Below, piece after piece: positions 1 through 12,368 of a stretch of DNA of 64,000 nt. A program made the position numbers and the translations under genes. Source of the stretch: Sophora flavescens. Taxonomy: Eukaryota > Streptophyta > Magnoliopsida > Fabales > Fabaceae. Where the stretch lies: NCBI GenBank assembly GCA_030762895.1, contig CM061070.1, forward strand, positions 35,119,652 to 35,183,651, written 5' to 3'. The notes below the pieces were generated by a model that had not been told where the DNA came from, ran no database searches, and worked only from the letters and a program-made list of their open reading frames with translations. Numbering within the stretch: the first letter of the stretch is position 1; every line of letters starts with the position of its first letter.

Positions 1-396
1 TGCATCACCTAAGGAATTAGGGTTCTTGAATTGTAACAAAAGGATTATCACCTAAGGAATTAGGGATAAATCTAGGTTAGTGATTTGAATGTCAATTGAA
101 TGAATTGGATTGAGATTAAGATTGAACAAAGTTACATTAGGTGGAAATTGAGGGATTCCGATACCTAACCGTTTTTACCTATATTGAATTCATTCCTTAA
201 TTGTTGTTGTTTAATTCATTGTTGTGACAACTCTAAATACAAAAATTCATAAATGTTTTGAAACCATGACATTCATTCTTTCAAATAGCTATTGCCTAGG
301 CTACGTTGATACTTGATCACAATCCTCGTTGGGAACGATACTCTACTCTCACTCAATTACTTGTCGCGATTTCGTACACTTGCCAAACCATCAACA
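1..396 (+). mobile_element. Athila-type LTR, 3' part (cut by window start)
   Basis: The segment ends in CATCAACA directly before a tRNA-Asp-type primer site, as an Athila-lineage 5' LTR does. The phrase CACCTAAGGAATTAGGG occurs twice near its start and once in the 5' LTR of the TR-GAG element near 21.16 kb, which shows relationship. The LTR start and its TSD lie outside the window. The copy is old: it is clearly diverged from the TR-GAG LTRs. Confidence 0.75.
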
Positions 397-402
397 AGTT
401 TT

Positions 403-420
403 TGGCGCCGTTGCCGAGGA
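403..420 (+). other. Primer-binding site, tRNA-Asp type
   Basis: TGGCGCCGTTGCCGAGGA matches the complement of the 3' end of plant tRNA-Asp with one change (GAGGA for GGGGA). It sits six bases after the LTR end, the normal position for priming minus-strand DNA synthesis in Athila-type elements. Confidence 0.85.
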
Positions 421-565
421 TTGTTGATTTCAATATCAAGGAAACAAAGGCATTGCTAATTTGGACATTGTTTTTTTTTTAATTCTCATTTTAGTAATTG
501 GTTTTCATTGTTATAATTCCTTACTTTGGATTCTTGTTTTGTGAGCAAAGTATCCACTACAGACC

Positions 566-1117
566 ATGGACATCTTTGAAGCTACTCTTCTTACTCAAAG
601 AAAACTTATTGCAAAACAATTGGAGTTGATGTCTAAACAACTTCAAGTCATGCAAGTGAAGGCAATGAAACCATTGCCACCTACATGTGATTTTTGTGGT
701 GAACACCATAAACTTGAAAATTGTGAGGTTCAATTCAATGCACAAGAGGAGGCTTATTACATGGAGAACCTTATGAGGGGACAAGATGCACAACCTCACC
801 ACCAATCCAATGAGTATTTGGATAGAGTTTCCAACCTCGAAAATGTTTTAACTCAATTCATGGAAGCTACTCAAGCGAATTTTAAGAACACATAAGCTTC
901 GATCACGAATCTTGAGATTCAAGTTGGGACATTATTTGAGAAATTGGGTTGTTTTGTACAGAAAAAGATAGAGTTGGTAAGAGAGCAAGAGTCACATGTT
1001 TGGGAAATGGTTGAGCAAGAAGAAGTATTTGTAGAAATGGAAAGTGAACATGACTCAAGAGAAGTGGTGGATGAGAAACAAAAAGAAAGTGTAGTTGTAG
1101 TATTAGATGAAAAATAG
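566..1117 (+). pseudogene. Athila-type gag remnant with zinc knuckle
   Basis: The first 109 codons correspond to the middle of gag in the TR-GAG element at 22.6-23.1 kb: a glutamine-rich coiled segment (QLELMSKQLQ), a CX2CX3HX4C knuckle (CDFCGEHHKLENC) and an acidic stretch. A TAA at 893-895, probably from CAA, breaks the frame, but recognisable gag continues in the same frame to a stop near 1117. The N-terminal retrotransposon gag domain and the protease are absent, so this is an internally deleted, non-autonomous copy. It would have bound element RNA in virus-like particles. Sequence from 1118 to about 1380 has only short frames of unclear origin. Confidence 0.75.
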
Positions 1118-1384
1118 TGACATCGAAGAGAAGCCAAGGGTAAGGCATGAAGAGATTCATATGGCCGAGACTCAACCTTTGGTGATTAAAGAGAATAGTC
1201 CCATGCGAAATGAGTTTTATATACTTCAAGAATGGGGAAACACATATTCCAAATGCCTAATTGTTGGGGCATGGGAACATTTGCTTCCTTATAGTAAATA
1301 CATGGGACAACTTGTGAAGAAAAGAAAGCGGAAGGAGGATATATTCTTCTTGTCATATAAACCGCCCTAAGAAAAGAGATCAAA

Positions 1385-1431
1385 TGTCAAGCTAGTGACG
1401 TTAAAGAAACCCTACTTGGGAGGCAACCGAA
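1385..1431 (+). other. Conserved post-gag stem-loop block (degenerate copy)
   Basis: The block contains CAAGCTAGTGACGTTAAAG followed by CTTGGGAGGCAACC. It aligns almost base for base with 24434-24481 of the TR-GAG element, which also lies just after gag. The AGGCAA loop sequence is kept, but both stems are damaged here. Confidence 0.7.
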
Positions 1432-1741
1432 ACATTTTTCTTCTTGTATTTTTGTTCTTTTTTCGTCCTTATCATGAAAAAAAAAAGTAGTTCATTGAGA
1501 TGATTGAGTGGTTTCCTTGATGTGTAGGTCATATAATGTGGTGTAATTGCTTTGAATTGTTATGTTGGCACATCTAATGAAAAAGGACCAAAGGCAGAAA
1601 TGACACAAGAGAATGGTGAAAATGACCCTCTGTGGGCGTCGGGCGCTACTGTGAGCGCTAAGCGCAAACAGAAAGCAGTTTCAGCAGAAAATATTGCACC
1701 TTGGGCACTGAGCATGGATTCCTAGTGCTGAACGCTAGCCA
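1432..1741 (+). mobile_element. Athila-type non-coding remnant with GC-rich inverted motifs
   Basis: No coding sequence is seen. A stretch around 1634-1735 is rich in GGGCGC/GCGCTAAGCGC-type inverted motifs in otherwise AT-rich DNA. It resembles the palindrome clusters in front of promoters in other LTRs of this window. The segment ends at a run of A residues (about 1745-1757), where copia sequence begins on the other strand. I could not find a 3' LTR or TSD. Confidence 0.45.
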
Positions 1742-1855
1742 ATGCAAAAAAAAAAAAATTTTGCACATGCTCATCCTTGGTGCAGAAGAAATGGGGCATT
1801 GCTCTCTATGGTGTTCCAACTCCTCAGTGACATCCATGCCCCATTTCTTTATTTG

Positions 1856-1960
1856 TTAAAGATCAACCACCTTTCCAGCAAGGATCTTTTCCATATCATC
1901 AATCTTCATGCCATATTTGGTAACAATTTCTCTAGCAGAGAGATTCTTTTTGGGTGCCAT
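1856..1960 (-). CDS. Small ORF inside copia LTR leader, unknown function
   Basis: The 34-codon frame begins MAPKKNLSAREI and ends at a TAA. It is the first ATG downstream of the TATA box. Past the stop, the same frame stays open for over 30 more codons with protein-like composition (for example WGMDVTEELEHHREQ), so the original product was probably near 70 residues and a nonsense change cut it short. In the 5' LTR this ORF would lie upstream of gag. No family is recognised. It may be a translated leader peptide or the start of a longer spliced protein. Confidence 0.4.
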   Translation of the reverse strand: MAPKKNLSAREIVTKYGMKIDDMEKILAGKVVDL

Positions 1961-2074
1961 AGAGAAAGACAAGTTTAGGGTTTGAGAGATTTGGGGGTTT
2001 TTTAGAGTGAGAAGAAGATGAAAGGTTTGAAAATATTTGAAAGCGTAAAGAGACAAGCTTTCAGACTTTTTATC

Positions 2075-2083
2075 CTTTTATAG
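2075..2083 (-). promoter_or_regulatory. TATA box of copia LTR
   Basis: The minus strand reads TATAAAAGG, about 115 bases upstream of the small LTR ORF start at 1960. It is the best promoter-like string in this LTR. Confidence 0.6.
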
Positions 2084-2362
2084 ACATAAAGTCAGGAGAG
2101 AGAAAAAGACAATTTTAATGCTTACAACGGCACGAAATATATGGTAAACCAAAAGCCCACTAAGACATTATGAAAACATGGTTTCAAGAAGGAAAAACTG
2201 CCAAGTAAATGATTAGCTTCATATTATTAAATGGTATTAAATAAATAATAACTATTTTAGCAAAAACTGTTGAGTTCACATGTGACTCATCAGGGTCAGA
2301 TAGGTTTCACAGACAGTTCATTTAAACACATAAGACAAGTTAAGCATGCAACATCACACATG

Positions 2363-3990
2363 TTATTTAACAATGCAATGCATGTTAAGATTGTCTCTAA
2401 TATATTCAAACCTATCTTTAGCTAAGGGTTTTGTGAAAATATCAGCCCATTGATTTTCAGTTTTAACGAACTTAATATCAAACATACATTTTAGAACATA
2501 GTCCCTTATAAAATGATGTTTAATTTCAATATGCTTAACCTTAGAATGCTGTATGGGAATTTTAGATAAGAAAATTGTACTGGAATTATCTCACCACACA
2601 GATATATTATGCTCAAATATAGAGTAATCCTCAAGTTGATGTTTTACCCCTAAGAGTTGTGAGCAACAACTAGTAGCTGAGATGTATTCTGATTCAACAA
2701 TTGATAAAGCAATTGTTGTCTGTCTTTTGCTTGTCCATGAGACTAAACTGGCTCCATTAAAGTGGCATCCTCCATTGGTGCTATTTCTTTATATTATGTC
2801 TGCATCACAATATCCCACTAATTTGTATTCTTTTGTTCTCAAATATAGCAAACCAAGATTAGTTGTCCCAAGTAAATATCTAAATATTTGTTTAACAACT
2901 TTAAGATGGGATTCCTTAGGGTCATATTGGAATCTTGCACACATACAGACACTAAATTGAATATCAGGTTTGCTCGAAGTTAAGTACAGAAGAGAGCCAA
3001 TCATACATCGGTAGACAGTTTGGTCTACCTTTTCACCTTCTCCATCTTTGTTTAATTTTGAATTGGGTTACATGGGAGTTCTCATAGGTTTGCCATTTTC
3101 CATTTTTTACTTATTAAGAATCTCCTTGGTGTATTTTTATTGATGAATGTAGATTCCATCACTTGTCTGCTTGATTTGCAGTCCAAGGAAGAACTTTAAC
3201 TCTCTCATCATGCTCATCTCAAGTTCTGCTTGTATTAGCTTAGAAAATTCCTTGCACAACTTTTCATTAGTTGCTCCAAAGATAATATCATCATCATATA
3301 TTTGAACTATTATAAAATTATCTTTTGAACATTTCTTGAAAAGAGAAGTATCTACTTGTCCTCTAGTAAATCCATTATGCATGAAAAATGAGCTAAGTCT
3401 ACCATACCATGCTCTAGGTGCTTGTTTCAAACCATATAAAGCCTTTTTAAGTTTGAAAACATGATCTAGTTTATCAATATCTTCAAAACCATAGGGTTGT
3501 TTAACATACACTTCTTCTTCAATCATGGGATTTAGAAAAGCACTTTTTACATCCATTTGAAAATGAGTGATTTGGTGTTGTGCAGCATATGACATTAGAA
3601 TATGAATGGCCTCTATTCTATTAACAGGTTCAAAGGTTTTAGTATAATCAATACCTTCTTGTTGGTTATAGCCTTGGGCTACCAACCTAGCTTTGTTTCT
3701 GACAATATTACCATCTTCATCCGTCTTGTTTCTGGAAACCCATCTTGTTCCAATAACATACTTGTTTATTGGCTTGGATACGAGTGTCCGGACATCATTT
3801 CTTGTAAACTGTTCCTCTTGCATAACAAGAATCCAGCTTTCATCATCAAGAGCTTCATCAATATGTTTTGGTTCAATCTTTGATAGAAACACCATATTGT
3901 TTGATTCCCTTAATGTTGATTTGGTTCTCACTCCTTCTGAGGGGTTTCCAATGATGAGATCCTTAGGATGATGAGCTTTGAACTTCTAGT
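2363..3990 (-). pseudogene. Copia reverse transcriptase and RNase H
   Basis: The longest open piece (264 codons, 3931-3137) carries the copia RT: WVSRNKTDEDGNIVRNKARL, QMDVKSAFLN (first catalytic Asp), KALYGLKQAPRAWY, and the active-site box as YDDD where copia normally has YVDD, so the valine is lost but both catalytic aspartates remain. Two in-frame stops follow near 3130-3070. After them come further RT sequence (SLLYLTSSKPDIQF) and RNase H, ending with the hallmark ADIFTKPL near 2420. Stops and a frameshift make the gene inactive. The stop codon is at 2363-2365. Confidence 0.9.
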
Positions 3991-4987
3991 CTCTTCTGAG
4001 ATCATCATGTTGATTTTGACTTGTCTGTTGACTGGTCTGATGACTTGTCTTCTCTACTCGTCTGTCAGACTTTTTAGCAGGTTCTGCTTTAGACAAGTTA
4101 GGTTGTTGACTATCTTGCTTATTTATATCAAGTCCTGCAAGATCATCCTCTAGATCTGATAGTTCCCTACCAGTCTGTAAACCATCATTAAACTTATCAT
4201 GAATACATTCATCAATAACAGAGGTTCTAGAGTTATAAACTCTAAATGCCTTAGACATTTAAGAATATCCAATGAAGATACCCATATCCACTTTGGAATC
4301 AAACTTTCCAAGTTGATCCTTAGTGTTTAGAATGAAACACCCACTTCCAAATGCATGGAAGTAAGATATGTTGGGTCTTTTTCCTTTCGATATTTCATAA
4401 GGAGTCTTCTTTAGAAAATGCCTTATAAGTATTCTATTTTGTACATAACATGCAGTGTTTACTGCTTCAGCCTAGAAGTACTTAGGGAGATTATTCTCAT
4501 TGAGCATTGACCTAGCCATCTCATGCAGAGATCTGTTCTTTCTCTCAACTACTCCATTTTGTTGTGGAGTTCTTAATGTAGAGAAATTGTGAGAGATCCC
4601 ATTCTCCTCACAGAACATTATGAATTTCTCATTTTCAAATTCTCCCCCATGATCACTTCTAAGAGTAGAAATACAGAAACCTTGCCCATTTTGTACTTTC
4701 TTATAGAATACAGAGAAGCCTTAAAAGACTTATTCTTGTGGGTTAGGAAGAGTACCCATGTAAATCTAGAATAATCATCAACTATGACAAATCCATATTT
4801 CCTTCCAGCCAAGCTTGCAACACTAACTGACCCAAACAAATCCATATGTAGCAAATGAAGAGGTCTAGAGTTGATACTTGGTTTTTAGATTTGAAACTTG
4901 ATTTTACTTGTTTACCTCTCTGACATGCATCACACAAGACATATTTCTTAAAACTAATATCAGGAAATCCTCTCACAAGGTTATCCT
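3990..4987 (-). pseudogene. Copia integrase (part left of CACTA-1)
   Basis: The pre-integrase zinc-binding segment (LCDACQRGKQVKSSF), the catalytic core start (LHMDLFGSVSVASLAGRKYGF, VDDYSRFTWV) and the region with RTPQQNGVVERKNRSL, which holds the catalytic Glu, are readable across three frames. A frameshift near 4855 and stops near 4470 and 4261 break it. CACTA-1 cuts the gene between the pre-integrase and protease regions at 4988. Confidence 0.85.
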
Positions 4988-5029
4988 CAATAGTACAGAA
5001 AAGGGTTTTAACGTTGGTTAAAATTGACC

Positions 5030-5670
5030 TCTAAAGTCGGTTTTAGAATCGATGTTGAAACGGACGATGTTGTATATTGGAACTTTAAACATCGGTTCCT
5101 AGATAAAATCGATGTCTATAGTGCTCATTCAACAAAACACTGTAATTAGAACAACACTTTAGACATCGGTTGAAATATAGAATCGATGTTGAAACGGACG
5201 ATGTTGTATATTGGAACTTTAGACATCGGTTCCTAGATAAAACCGATGTCTATAGTGCTCATTCAACAAAAAACTGTAAGCAAAACAACACTTTAGACAT
5301 TAGTTGAAATATAGAACCGATGTCTAAAGTGCAGTTTAGACATTGGTTCTAGAAAGAACCGATGTCTAAAGTTCTCATTCAACAAACAACTTCAGTAGAA
5401 CAGCACTTTAGACATCAGTTAAAATCTAGAACCGATGTCGAAAGTGCAGTTTAGACATCGGTTCTAGCTTTTAACCGATGTCTAAAGTGTTGTTCTACTG
5501 AAGTTATTTGTTGAATGAGAACTTTAGACATCGGTTAAAATATAGAACCAATGTCTAAACTACACTTTAGACATCAGTTCTATATTTTAACCGATGTCTG
5601 AGATTCTATTCATTTTTTAAAAATAAATAGAACAGAGTTTTCAACATCGGTTTAGGCAATAACTGATGTC
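5030..5670. repeat. CACTA-1 left subterminal repeats
   Basis: More than a dozen copies of GACATCGGTT and its complement AACCGATGTC lie in both orientations, many as facing pairs joined by about 6-12 bases. Such arrays are the usual binding sites for the small TNPA-type transposase of En/Spm elements. A longer unit of about 115 bases is also duplicated around 5050-5280. Confidence 0.85.
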
Positions 5671-6239
5671 TATAGTGTTTTTTTAAAATAAGTAGTTTAC
5701 ATTAGTTATAATCATTTCCCCTGCTTCAGTATTACATCTAGATCATTCCCAGTAAATTAACAGAATCTAAATATTCTCAACATTGAATCACTTATACAAC
5801 CAAAACACACTAAATTAATATACTATATTGATTACGAACGATACATACACTTCAATTAATTTCAGAGCTAAATACGTAATAATATCGCAATTAGTGTAAA
5901 CTGAACAATATGACAACAAAGATACTTAGAATCCAAAAAACTAGCTAGTACATGATATGTTATAGATTTCAAGTCAAAATATACATTAGTCAAAAAACTA
6001 GCTAGTACATGATATGTTTATAAACTAACTACACAAACTATGATTGGTACACTTCAAAAAAGAAGGTTGCCCAACACAACCTTATGTCAATAATGTCCCC
6101 TACAGAGAGTGGAGTCGGACTATCGAACATATGCACGTTCAATTGGACATAAGATTAATCTTATAAGTAATAAACTAAAATAAAACATAATTAATCTATA
6201 ATTAATTGTTACAACTAATTGTGTTACTAATTAGTTACC

Positions 6240-9091
6240 TCCTGCCATCTTTCAGTAATACTGGTGGAGACAATTTCAAGCATCCACTTCATCACGTAAT
6301 ATCCGCACTCCCATCCGCCACGCTGTCTACGAGACTACAAATGAAACCAAATTTGAATATAAGGAATTAAACACAAAGTAATAACTATTGTAAACTGCAC
6401 TTGAAGCATTTGTAGTAATAAACATATTACGTTAGGAATAATCCACCTAATAGGCATATGCCTTTCACCACCGAAAATGCGGCTCGCATCCATTGAACTA
6501 TCATAAGAAAATAAACATTAATTAAAGTATATGTTATAGATTTCGGATAAATAAAACAACTTGATTATTGATTAATTAAATGCTTACGTTTCAATAGCGG
6601 TCTTGTGATCCTTCTTCGGCTTCCTTCCCACCGAGCAGAAGAAGACCACGACATTCACACGAGGACATAAGATCAATACTTGCCAATGTTTACTGCATTT
6701 GGGAAACAGCTAGTGACAAGTCATATATAGTTATAATTACATAATAACCTGTAAACTTGTACTTACTTATTGAGGTAAGGCGCAAGGTAGCAATGATGAT
6801 TGACTCGAGCAAGTATAGGGCGTATGTTCATGACCATGTCTTCTGATAGAAGCAGAACATCACCCTGAATGAACATAGGGTCATTGAACCCATAAATGGC
6901 GAGGTTGCCCTTATCAAGACACAAGCGATGCAGATACCTAAGATATTGATAAAACATGTTAATTATAATAATATTTAAAATTTAATTAGTTAAATTACAA
7001 ATAAAATGTACTTACGTGCACCATAACGAGATGTTCGCGGCCCTAACCATTTCACCCTCAAGATCCATCTCCATAATTTCCCTCCCTTGGATATTCAAAT
7101 GGTCATCACACCTGCCATCATGTTCCAACTTTACAAAAGTTGCACCCATCCCTAAAGTCACAACCTATATAGCCAGTCGTTTAAAAACATCATCAGGATC
7201 CCTTTTGTCGATCCCCTAAACAACAAACACAAAACATTAGTGATCACAGTTAAGTTATTTCATTTATAATTAATTGAATGATTAAATGAATACCTTGGCA
7301 GGAGCAGACTTCTCATGTCTTCCCGGATCCGACCTTTTAGGTGGGACATCTTTTCCAACATCCTAAATAAAAAAAAATAAAGCATTAATAGTAAACACAA
7401 ATAAATTATTTCAATTGTAAATATAGAAAAACACAAGTAATTGAATACCTCAGATGCAACAAAAAACCTGACCAATCTTCTTGGCCAGGGGATGAAGTTA
7501 CCGGGGGCCTCGCCCACTGTTTGAACCTCCTCAGTGGGCATAGGGACTCAAGCATCATCATCTCGAATATCTTCAACCTGCACCCTCACCTGATCATCCG
7601 CTAATGTACGGTGGTGTATGGTATTCCCCAAGTTGTGTGCCCTCCCCAATGCCACTGAGCGGTGATCATGATGACCATCAACATACAACTCACACCTATC
7701 AGGATCCTCATCATCGTCATTAGGCTGATGAGGAGGATCACATGAGCCCTTAGTGCTCACATGGCTAGAGGGTTGGACACCTGTGTTTTGCATGGACATA
7801 CCAGCCAAAGCTGCTAGTTACTGAGAAAACTGCTGGGTCATCTCCTATCTAAGCTCATCTGCAATCTCTCGTTTTAGCCGTTCTCTATATGCATCATCAT
7901 CCCTGTGGCGTCGATGTGAAGATGAACCATGGTATTGGCGAATGCCAAAGCCCTATCCAACACCAATCACACGGCCCGGGTGGTCTTGTTTACCGATGGC
8001 AACAACTAAGATATCCTGGCGGCCTTTAGGAACAAAGGTTCCTTGAGTGGCCTATTCGTCCAAGGCATCCTATAACATATAGAATATTACATCACATTAC
8101 AATTAGGTAACATTGTTAAAATCACAGTCAGAATTCAAACTATAATTACAATCTTCTCAGCTACTTGGTGTGCCTCCTCAAATGTATATTGTCCCGTACT
8201 TCTTTGTCGGGCTCTCTTCCATGCACGATGGCACGTGGGTGGAGGTGGATCAATAACTTCTGGATGATTTTCAGTGGTAGGATCAGCCTGAGATGATTCT
8301 TCCTGACGTCTTTTATTTTCCTCTTCCACCATTTTCCTGTTATGCCTTTTATATCCCCCACGAGACAATATATGGGGGTGGAGATTCTTACTTTGGATTT
8401 CCTTCCCCTTTTTCCTCTTCACCTGTTATAAATAAAAGACATTTAAATTACATAAGTAAATTAATAAGATTAATTAAATTAATTAAATTTAGAGACAACT
8501 CAATTAAGTTAACCTGAAAGCTGGGATCATGTCGGCTCTGAACAAAGCGATTCCACGTCTCCTGGTCAAGAAACAGGTACACCTCAAGTGGGTTCTTTTG
8601 ACTCGGATTGAATATGTAGTTTCTACCTAGGTCCGTCTTAAATACCCTCCAACTCTCACCTGCATACTTTATCAAACGCCTCCTCATATTCTTGGTATCC
8701 GGCACATCAAAGGTGAGCTACATTAACACCAAAAAAATCAAGGAATTAGTGTATGATATTAATAAGATTAAAATAAAATAGATACAAAAAAAGAGTCTAA
8801 AAGTATAGATACCAGAATACTATCCCATATCTGATCCTTCTCCGGTACATTTTTCCAATTCTCAATAAGTATACTAGGCTTGTTTCGAGCAAGGGTCCCC
8901 ACAAAACTGTTAAACTGATCGGCCATTGGCCCTATAGGATTAAGGTCACAATCAAACTCGATTCTTATCCTTTGATTTGCACCACGGTTGACGGTCAAAT
9001 TCTTCATACGTGTGGCACGTCGACCCTTTCTGCCTGTCGACGGGGCATCCGATCCGTTGCGTGAAGGAGGGATATCCTCAGGATCAGCCAT
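6240..9091 (-). pseudogene. CACTA-1 second gene: Transposase_24-like plus Ulp1 (C48) protease
   Basis: The multi-exon gene starts at MADPEDIPPSRNG (9091). Early exons (8768-9091, 8520-8705, 8135-8422) hold a segment like plant Ptta/En/Spm proteins: LIENWKNVPEKDQIWDSI, WRVFKTDLGRNYI, FVQSRHDPSFQ, LSRGGYKRHNRKM. Downstream exons hold a Ulp1-type cysteine protease: RLCLDKGNLAIYGFNDP, CYLAPYLNK, HWQVLILCPR with the catalytic His near 6690, and ECGYYVMKWM with the catalytic Cys near 6310. C48 enzymes cut SUMO-like conjugates. Their role in CACTA elements is not settled. Intron borders are inferred from frame changes. It lies downstream of the transposase on the same strand. Confidence 0.75.
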
Positions 9092-9212
9092 GTATGCCTG
9101 TTTAGACAAAAAAAAACATAATGTCAGTATGTCTGGATAAATATCAAACATAACTTAACTTATAAATATCAACGTAAACATAACTTATAAGATGACTTGA
9201 AACATATATAAC

Positions 9213-12200
9213 TTAAACTATACTTACACTGTGGTCAAGTAGTAAGGTTCTCCCATAACCCTTCCAGATGATCATCACGAGTGGCATGTACGTCATCCAC
9301 TTCATTTTCCTCATCAAAAGTAGGCACCCATGTTGAGAAAGAAGGAGTATCAGAAATATCAAGAGTTGAATCTTGATTTTCCTCACTACCATTAGACATG
9401 TTTTTTCCCTGGAGAACCACTGGCCACCTTTTGTTTGAAGGATCACGGATATAAAACACTTGTTTTGCTTCTGATGCCATGATGAAAGGCTTTTCTTTAT
9501 AACCCACCTTATCAAGGTCCACCAATTTGAATCCTAACTCATCGGTTTGTACACCGTTGTTACTGTCGACCCACTTACATTTAAAAACAGGCACTCTAAA
9601 TTTCGTGTAATCAACCTCTCAGATCTCTTCAATGATTCAAAAGTACGATACGGATGCCGTAACAGGGTTTGTATCTTTTGAACTAGAGAAATGCATGGAC
9701 TCAGTCACGACCATAACCCCAATGTTTTACACGGTACTTTTGTCATCCTGGGACTTTGTATAGAAGGAAAACTTATTGATATCGTACCCACTCCAGCATA
9801 TGACATCAAAGTTAGGCCCCTGTGCTAGCCATTTTAATGTATCAGAAGCAGTACCATCATTTTCAACTTTTTCTTTAAACCAGTTCAAGAAAGTCTTATT
9901 ATACTTGTTCAAACACCATTTTTCATTCATGCGAGGGTAAGTTTCATTGATGATGCTTTTGTGCTCTATAAGTATGGTTCAACCTCATCAGTGTTATTCA
10001 ATATATACAAATGTTCTTGAAGCACTTCCTCTCGATCCACGCTCTTAACAGTAATACCTCGTGTACCCTTACCATCATATCTTCCTTCATGACGAGACTT
10101 CGGAAGCCCTACAGATTTCGCTTCTGACATGTAGTTTGTACAAAACTCAAGCGCTTCTTCTGCAACGTACCTTTCAATAATAGATGCTTCAGGATGGTGT
10201 GGATTCTTCATATACCCTTTCAAGATCTTCATGTATCGCTCAACCGAGTACATCCACCTTAAATAAACTGGACCACACATTCTAATCTCCCTTACTAGAT
10301 GAATAATCAAATGAACCATGATGTAAAAAAATGAAGGGGGAAAATACATCTCCAATTGGCACAAGATAATGGCTGCCTCATTTTCCAAGTCATCCAACTT
10401 TTGAGTGTCAATGACCTTGCTACATATAGCATTGAAGAATAAGCACAACCTAGTAATGGCATGTCTGACTTTTTTAGGCAAGATGTCACGAATTGCCACC
10501 AGTAGTAGTTGTTGCATCAAGAGATGGCAATCATGAGACTTTAAGCCAACTAATTTGAGATCTTTCATTGAGACAAGTCTCTTGACATTTGAAGAGCAAC
10601 CCTGTGGCACTCTGACGCCCCGTAGACACTCACAGAAACTTCTTTTCTCTTTTTTTGATAAAGTATGACATGCTGGGGGCAAATAAGTCTTCTTACCCCC
10701 CCAACTTTATATGGAGCTAACTGCTCTCGTATACCCATCGCAACTAGATCCAGACGAGCATTCACACCATCCTTTGTCTTGCCCTGAATGTTGAGAAGTG
10801 TTCCGATTAAACTGTCACACATATTTTTCTCCACATGGATCACATAAATACAATGTCTTACATCAAGCTTGCACCAGTATGGAAGATCAAAGAAGATCGA
10901 CCTCTTCTTCCATATGTTCTTCTCAGTAGCCCTCTTTTGGGTCTTCCCATAGATAACATTAATGTCCTTAACAAGTTCATAAACTAGCTCTCCAGTCAAG
11001 GCCACCAGAGCAATTTCATTCTCCGGAAGTCCATTGAAAGCTTTTCTCAATCTACAATAGGGGTGATTACGCCGGAGAAATCTCCGATGCCTAAGGTAAA
11101 CTGTCTTCCTTCCATGAACACTATACCCGCATAGGTTCCCGTATGCTAGAAAGTCATTGATGGTGCAAAATAACATGGCACTCATTTTGAAAGTCTCATG
11201 GCAATACCCGTCGATCACATCAACCCCTTCATCCCACAACATTCTCAAGTCTTCAATCAAGGGACTCAGATAAGCATCAATATCATTTCCTGGCTGTTTT
11301 GGAATCGAAATCATCATACTTAACATAATGTATTTGCACTTCATGCACAACCAAGGAGATAGGTTGTAAATTACCAGGAGAACAGGCCATGAATTATGAA
11401 TACTACTTAATTTTCCATATGGATTCATTCCATCGGTTGCAAGTCCAAGCCTGAAGTTTCTGGGCTCATTGTCGAAATCTGGAAACAAACTATCAATTCT
11501 CTTCCATTGCAAAGAATTAGCCGGATGGTGAAGCTGTCCATCACATTTCCTCTCATCTGCATGTCATCTAATGTTCTTTGCGTCATTTAAATTAGCAAAC
11601 AATCGCTTGAACCGCAAAATTACTGGAAGATACCATAACACCTTCGCAATAGGACCCTTGGTGACCACATCACAACTAGAATCACCCTTTCACTTTGTAG
11701 CGTGATACCCCACAGCTGGGGCACTCGTGCATCTCTTCAAACTCTTTCCTGTACAATATGAAATCATTGGGGCATGCATGTATTTTCTTATACTCCATAC
11801 CCATTGGACACAATATCTTCTTCGCCTCATAGTTTCGGGACGACAATATGTTACCTTCTGGAAGCATGTCTTTCAACAACTCAAGCAATTCAGTAAAGCT
11901 TTTATCGCTCCACCCATTTCTAGCCTTCACATTGAACAATCTTAACACCGCTGAAAACCGTGTGAAATTAGTGCACCCCGGATACAAAGCAACTTCTGCG
12001 TCACTGCATAAAGTATCATACACATGTGCTCGCCGAAAAGACTCTTGCCCAATATCACGGATCATGTCCTCTAGTCCATCCTCCATATCTACGTCATCAG
12101 CTTCCTCTCTATGCGACACCCTTGACCTGTCTAATGATTCACCATGACATATCCATATTGTATAACTCTTGCAAATCCCCTCACAAATAAGATGCTCCCG

Positions 12201-12368
12201 TATCTCCTCAGCTTCTAGTCGTCTCTCATTCAAACAGTTAACACAAGGACAATAAAACCTTCCGTCACTACTATCAGGAGCATTTGTTTTTGCAAATTGT
12301 AGAAAATCTTCCACTCCATTCTTATACTCATCACTTGTCCGTCTAGCATTCATCCAACCGCGATCCAT
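9213..12368 (-). pseudogene. CACTA-1 TNP2-type transposase
   Basis: It starts at MDRGWMNARRTSDEYKNGV (12368), the standard start of the plant transposase-associated domain, with the cysteine-rich segment FYCPCVNC. Next comes the Transposase_21 region (LATDGMNPYGKLSSIHNSWP, IPKQPGNDIDAYLSPLIEDL, 11512-10700), the DUF4218 region (MYFPPSFFYIMVHLIIHLV, RWMYSVERYMKILKGYMKNP, 10450-10130) and a DUF4216-like C-terminus (WVDSNNG, GYKEKPFIMASEAKQVFYI, 9594-9235). A frameshift lies at a run of C near 10697, and there is a stop near 9619. It would cut and paste the element. The damage makes this copy inactive. Confidence 0.85.

Larger units (their letters stand above)
1742..2330 (-). mobile_element. Copia 3' LTR (approximate limits)
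   Basis: This follows the RNase H stop (2363) in the element's direction and holds a good promoter, the complement of TATAAAAGG at 2075-2083, so it behaves as U3-R-U5. The exact TG and CA ends were not resolved: there is no second LTR in the window to compare. The outer end lies near an A/T run at 1745-1757. Confidence 0.55.

Noticed and set aside
5030..5670. Regular short repeats that could suggest a CRISPR-like array
   Set aside because: The repeats lie in both orientations with variable spacing and match the other end of a CACTA element. The sequence is plant nuclear DNA.
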